43,866 bases of DNA from Sphingobium sp. (lineage in GTDB: Bacteria; Pseudomonadota; Alphaproteobacteria; Sphingomonadales; Sphingomonadaceae), in NCBI GenBank assembly GCA_017984895.1, contig JAGNYO010000016.1, positions 1 to 43,866 on the forward strand, written 5' to 3'. The first letter of the stretch is position 1; each line of letters opens with the position of its first letter. Below, one piece after another: positions 42,764 through 43,866 of the stretch. The translations under genes were made by a program, and so were the position numbers. The notes beneath the pieces were generated by a model. The model was not told the origin of the DNA. It did not search any database and saw only the letters and a list, made by a program, of their open reading frames with translations.

Positions 42764-43711
42764 TTAATGCCGGACTGAGGCGATACTGGCCGAGGCTCCC
42801 GCGATAAAGGCGTCGAGCGGCTCCATCTCAGGCTCGGTCACCTGAACGGCCTCCGCATCCATAGCTGCATGGGCAGCGCACGGCAGCATGCCCGGCTCGT
42901 CCTTCTGCGCGGTAGCGGCGAAGCGCCGGCTGCTCGATGCCAGCTCGTGCATCAGGCGCGCGGCCCGGCGGGTAATCTGGCGGATGCGTTCCCGGGTCAG
43001 GCCCAGTTCCAGCTCCTCTGGTACATCGTCGCCCTGGCCGAACAGGTGACGGCGCACGATGTCGCTATCGCGCGCGATGCGTTGCTCCAGCCTGCGCAGT
43101 TCCTCCGGGTCGATGTGGGCAGCGCGGCTCTGCACATAGACCGGCAGCGCGCTCGATCGTTCGCGCCGGGTGGCGAGCGGGCGGACTGACGCGGCCTTAC
43201 GCTTGAGCTGCGCGAGGCCAACGCTGCGCAGATGCCCGACATACTGGTCCATCAGCGCGCGCACGGTCTGCTCCGCAAGATGATCGGCAGCGGCGGCCTC
43301 GGTGCGAAGCTCGGCAAGCTCGTCCTCGATCAGGCTTTCGAGCGACATATCCTCGCCCTCCGCGCCGCGCTCCATGGAGTGCAGGGAAATCGTCGTGGCC
43401 TCCACCTTCTTGGCGGAGGGGCGCTGGTCGTCCATCAGGCGAAAGCGCAGCCCTTGCAGCTCGCCGCGAAGCTGCCAGTTCACGAAGGTGGTGAACATCG
43501 CCTTGGCGGGATCATAGGCCTCGATCGCGCGGTGCACGCCGATGGCGCAGACCTGCTCGGCATCGTCCCAATGGGCGGTCAGGCCATATTGCTTGATGAA
43601 ATGGCGGATGCGCGGCGCGATGATCCGCAAGACGGTAGCGAAGGCGCGGTCGGCCATGATACGCTGACGCGCAGTCTGGCGCGCGCCCTCGGCCGGACGG
43701 TTGGCGATCAC
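42764..43711 (-). CDS. Sigma-70-family RNA polymerase sigma factor, 5' end cut by an IS
   Basis: 315 aa from the first usable codon in the resident DNA, a GTG at 43711. Region 2 is visible (FATVLRIIAPRIRHFIKQYG, DDAEQVCAIGVHRAIEAYDP, FTTFVNWQLRGELQGL) and region 4 near the end (LELGLTRERIRQITRRAARL). The long middle part is not a canonical region 3. Promoters served are unknown. The frame continues upstream without a stop as TELLEAAVAE, straight into the IS at 43742. No ATG exists between the IS and the GTG. The natural start and promoter were therefore probably lost, and the frame stays open antisense through the IS end to the window edge. Confidence 0.75.
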   Translation of the reverse strand: MIANRPAEGARQTARQRIMADRAFATVLRIIAPRIRHFIKQYGLTAHWDDAEQVCAIGVHRAIEAYDPAKAMFTTFVNWQLRGELQGLRFRLMDDQRPSAKKVEATTISLHSMERGAEGEDMSLESLIEDELAELRTEAAAADHLAEQTVRALMDQYVGHLRSVGLAQLKRKAASVRPLATRRERSSALPVYVQSRAAHIDPEELRRLEQRIARDSDIVRRHLFGQGDDVPEELELGLTRERIRQITRRAARLMHELASSSRRFAATAQKDEPGMLPCAAHAAMDAEAVQVTEPEMEPLDAFIAGASASIASVRH

Positions 43712-43740
43712 TTCGGCGACGGCCGCTTCCAGAAGTTCGG

Positions 43741-43752
43741 TAGGGTCAGGAC
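43741..43752 (+). repeat. IS left terminal inverted repeat plus TA target
   Basis: TAGGGTCAGGAC is the exact reverse complement of 114-125. TA at 43741-43742 is the likely target duplication and the element proper starts at 43743. Confidence 0.85.
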
Positions 43753-43866
43753 CTATTGATTTGTAAGGCGCAATCTGATTCAGGCTCTGCGAGGAGACTG
43801 AAGATGAGTGATTTGTATTGGCTGACGGATGAGCAGATGGTTCGGTTGCAGCCCTATTTCCCCAAG
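43743..43866 (+). mobile_element. Left end of an IS5-family (IS427-group) insertion sequence, partial
   Basis: The terminal repeat, a 50-base leader with a GAGGAG ribosome site and the transposase start fit the left end of the same element whose right end opens the window. It runs off the window edge. Confidence 0.87.
43804..43866 (+). CDS. IS5-family transposase, N-terminal fragment
   Basis: 21 codons from the ATG at 43804: MSDLYWLTDEQMVRLQPYF and two more residues. WLTDEQ with a following RLQPYFPK is the hallmark N-terminus of IS427-group transposases. GAGGAG precedes the start by eight bases. The gene is cut by the window edge. Confidence 0.87.
   Translation, partial: MSDLYWLTDEQMVRLQPYFPK

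Noticed and set aside
126-43740. A 43.6-kb composite transposon between the two IS ends
   Set aside because: The interior is dominated by core genes (lgt, pepN, ssb, map, hisE). Two independent insertions or an assembly break at repeats explain it better.

Overview
The window is high-GC alphaproteobacterial chromosome, most likely from Sphingomonadaceae (Sphingobium/Sphingopyxis/Novosphingobium-like). This is inferred from the lgt-midA-pgeF order, the mla-type transporter, protein style and the IS427-group insertion sequence. I ran no database search. No rRNA, tRNA or CRISPR array was seen. No stretch above 300 bases lacks a gene or gene remnant.

Edges: position 1 lies in the last codons of an IS5-family (IS427-group) transposase, and the window ends in the first 21 codons of a transposase of the same type and orientation. 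Matching terminal repeats next to TA (114-125 and 43741-43752) show that the resident DNA runs from about 126 to 43740. The left copy sits 14 bases before an arylsulfotransferase-like gene. The right copy cuts the 5' end of a sigma-70-family gene.

126-9100: arylsulfotransferase-like protein, secreted hypothetical, hisE, HIT protein, a 55-aa membrane protein, APC amino-acid permease, Bcr/CflA exporter, feoAB with a candidate Fur site, and ssb. 9190-12480: acyl-CoA dehydrogenase, TetR regulator and NAD(P)-fold protein, all on minus. 12556-18690: pepN, then a four-gene lipid-transport operon (permease, ATPase, MlaD-like protein, lipoprotein) on minus.

18750-22200 is an accessory hotspot. An intact HAD phosphatase gene is followed by a lower-GC gene for a secreted TonB_C-domain protein, then a 497-bp direct repeat of the HAD 3' end (a pseudogene), then an orphan secreted protein. 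Short AGCGGAC motifs mark the junctions. 22196-24940 holds pgeF, midA and lgt on minus. 25068-28141 is a MarR-EmrA-EmrB efflux operon with a palindrome over its promoter.

28278-39050 is a chemotaxis cluster: two receptors ending in xWxxF tethers, STAS protein, CheA, CheR, CheB, CheD, CheY, CheW, a second CheB-like protein whose catalytic His is Gln, and a small helical protein. 39126-43711 carries methionine aminopeptidase, a GFA protein, a CinA-like protein, an HTH regulator and the interrupted sigma factor.

The most unusual items are the degenerate second CheB, the duplicated HAD 3' end bracketing a foreign gene that encodes an internally duplicated cysteine module, and the IS copies that bound the window.
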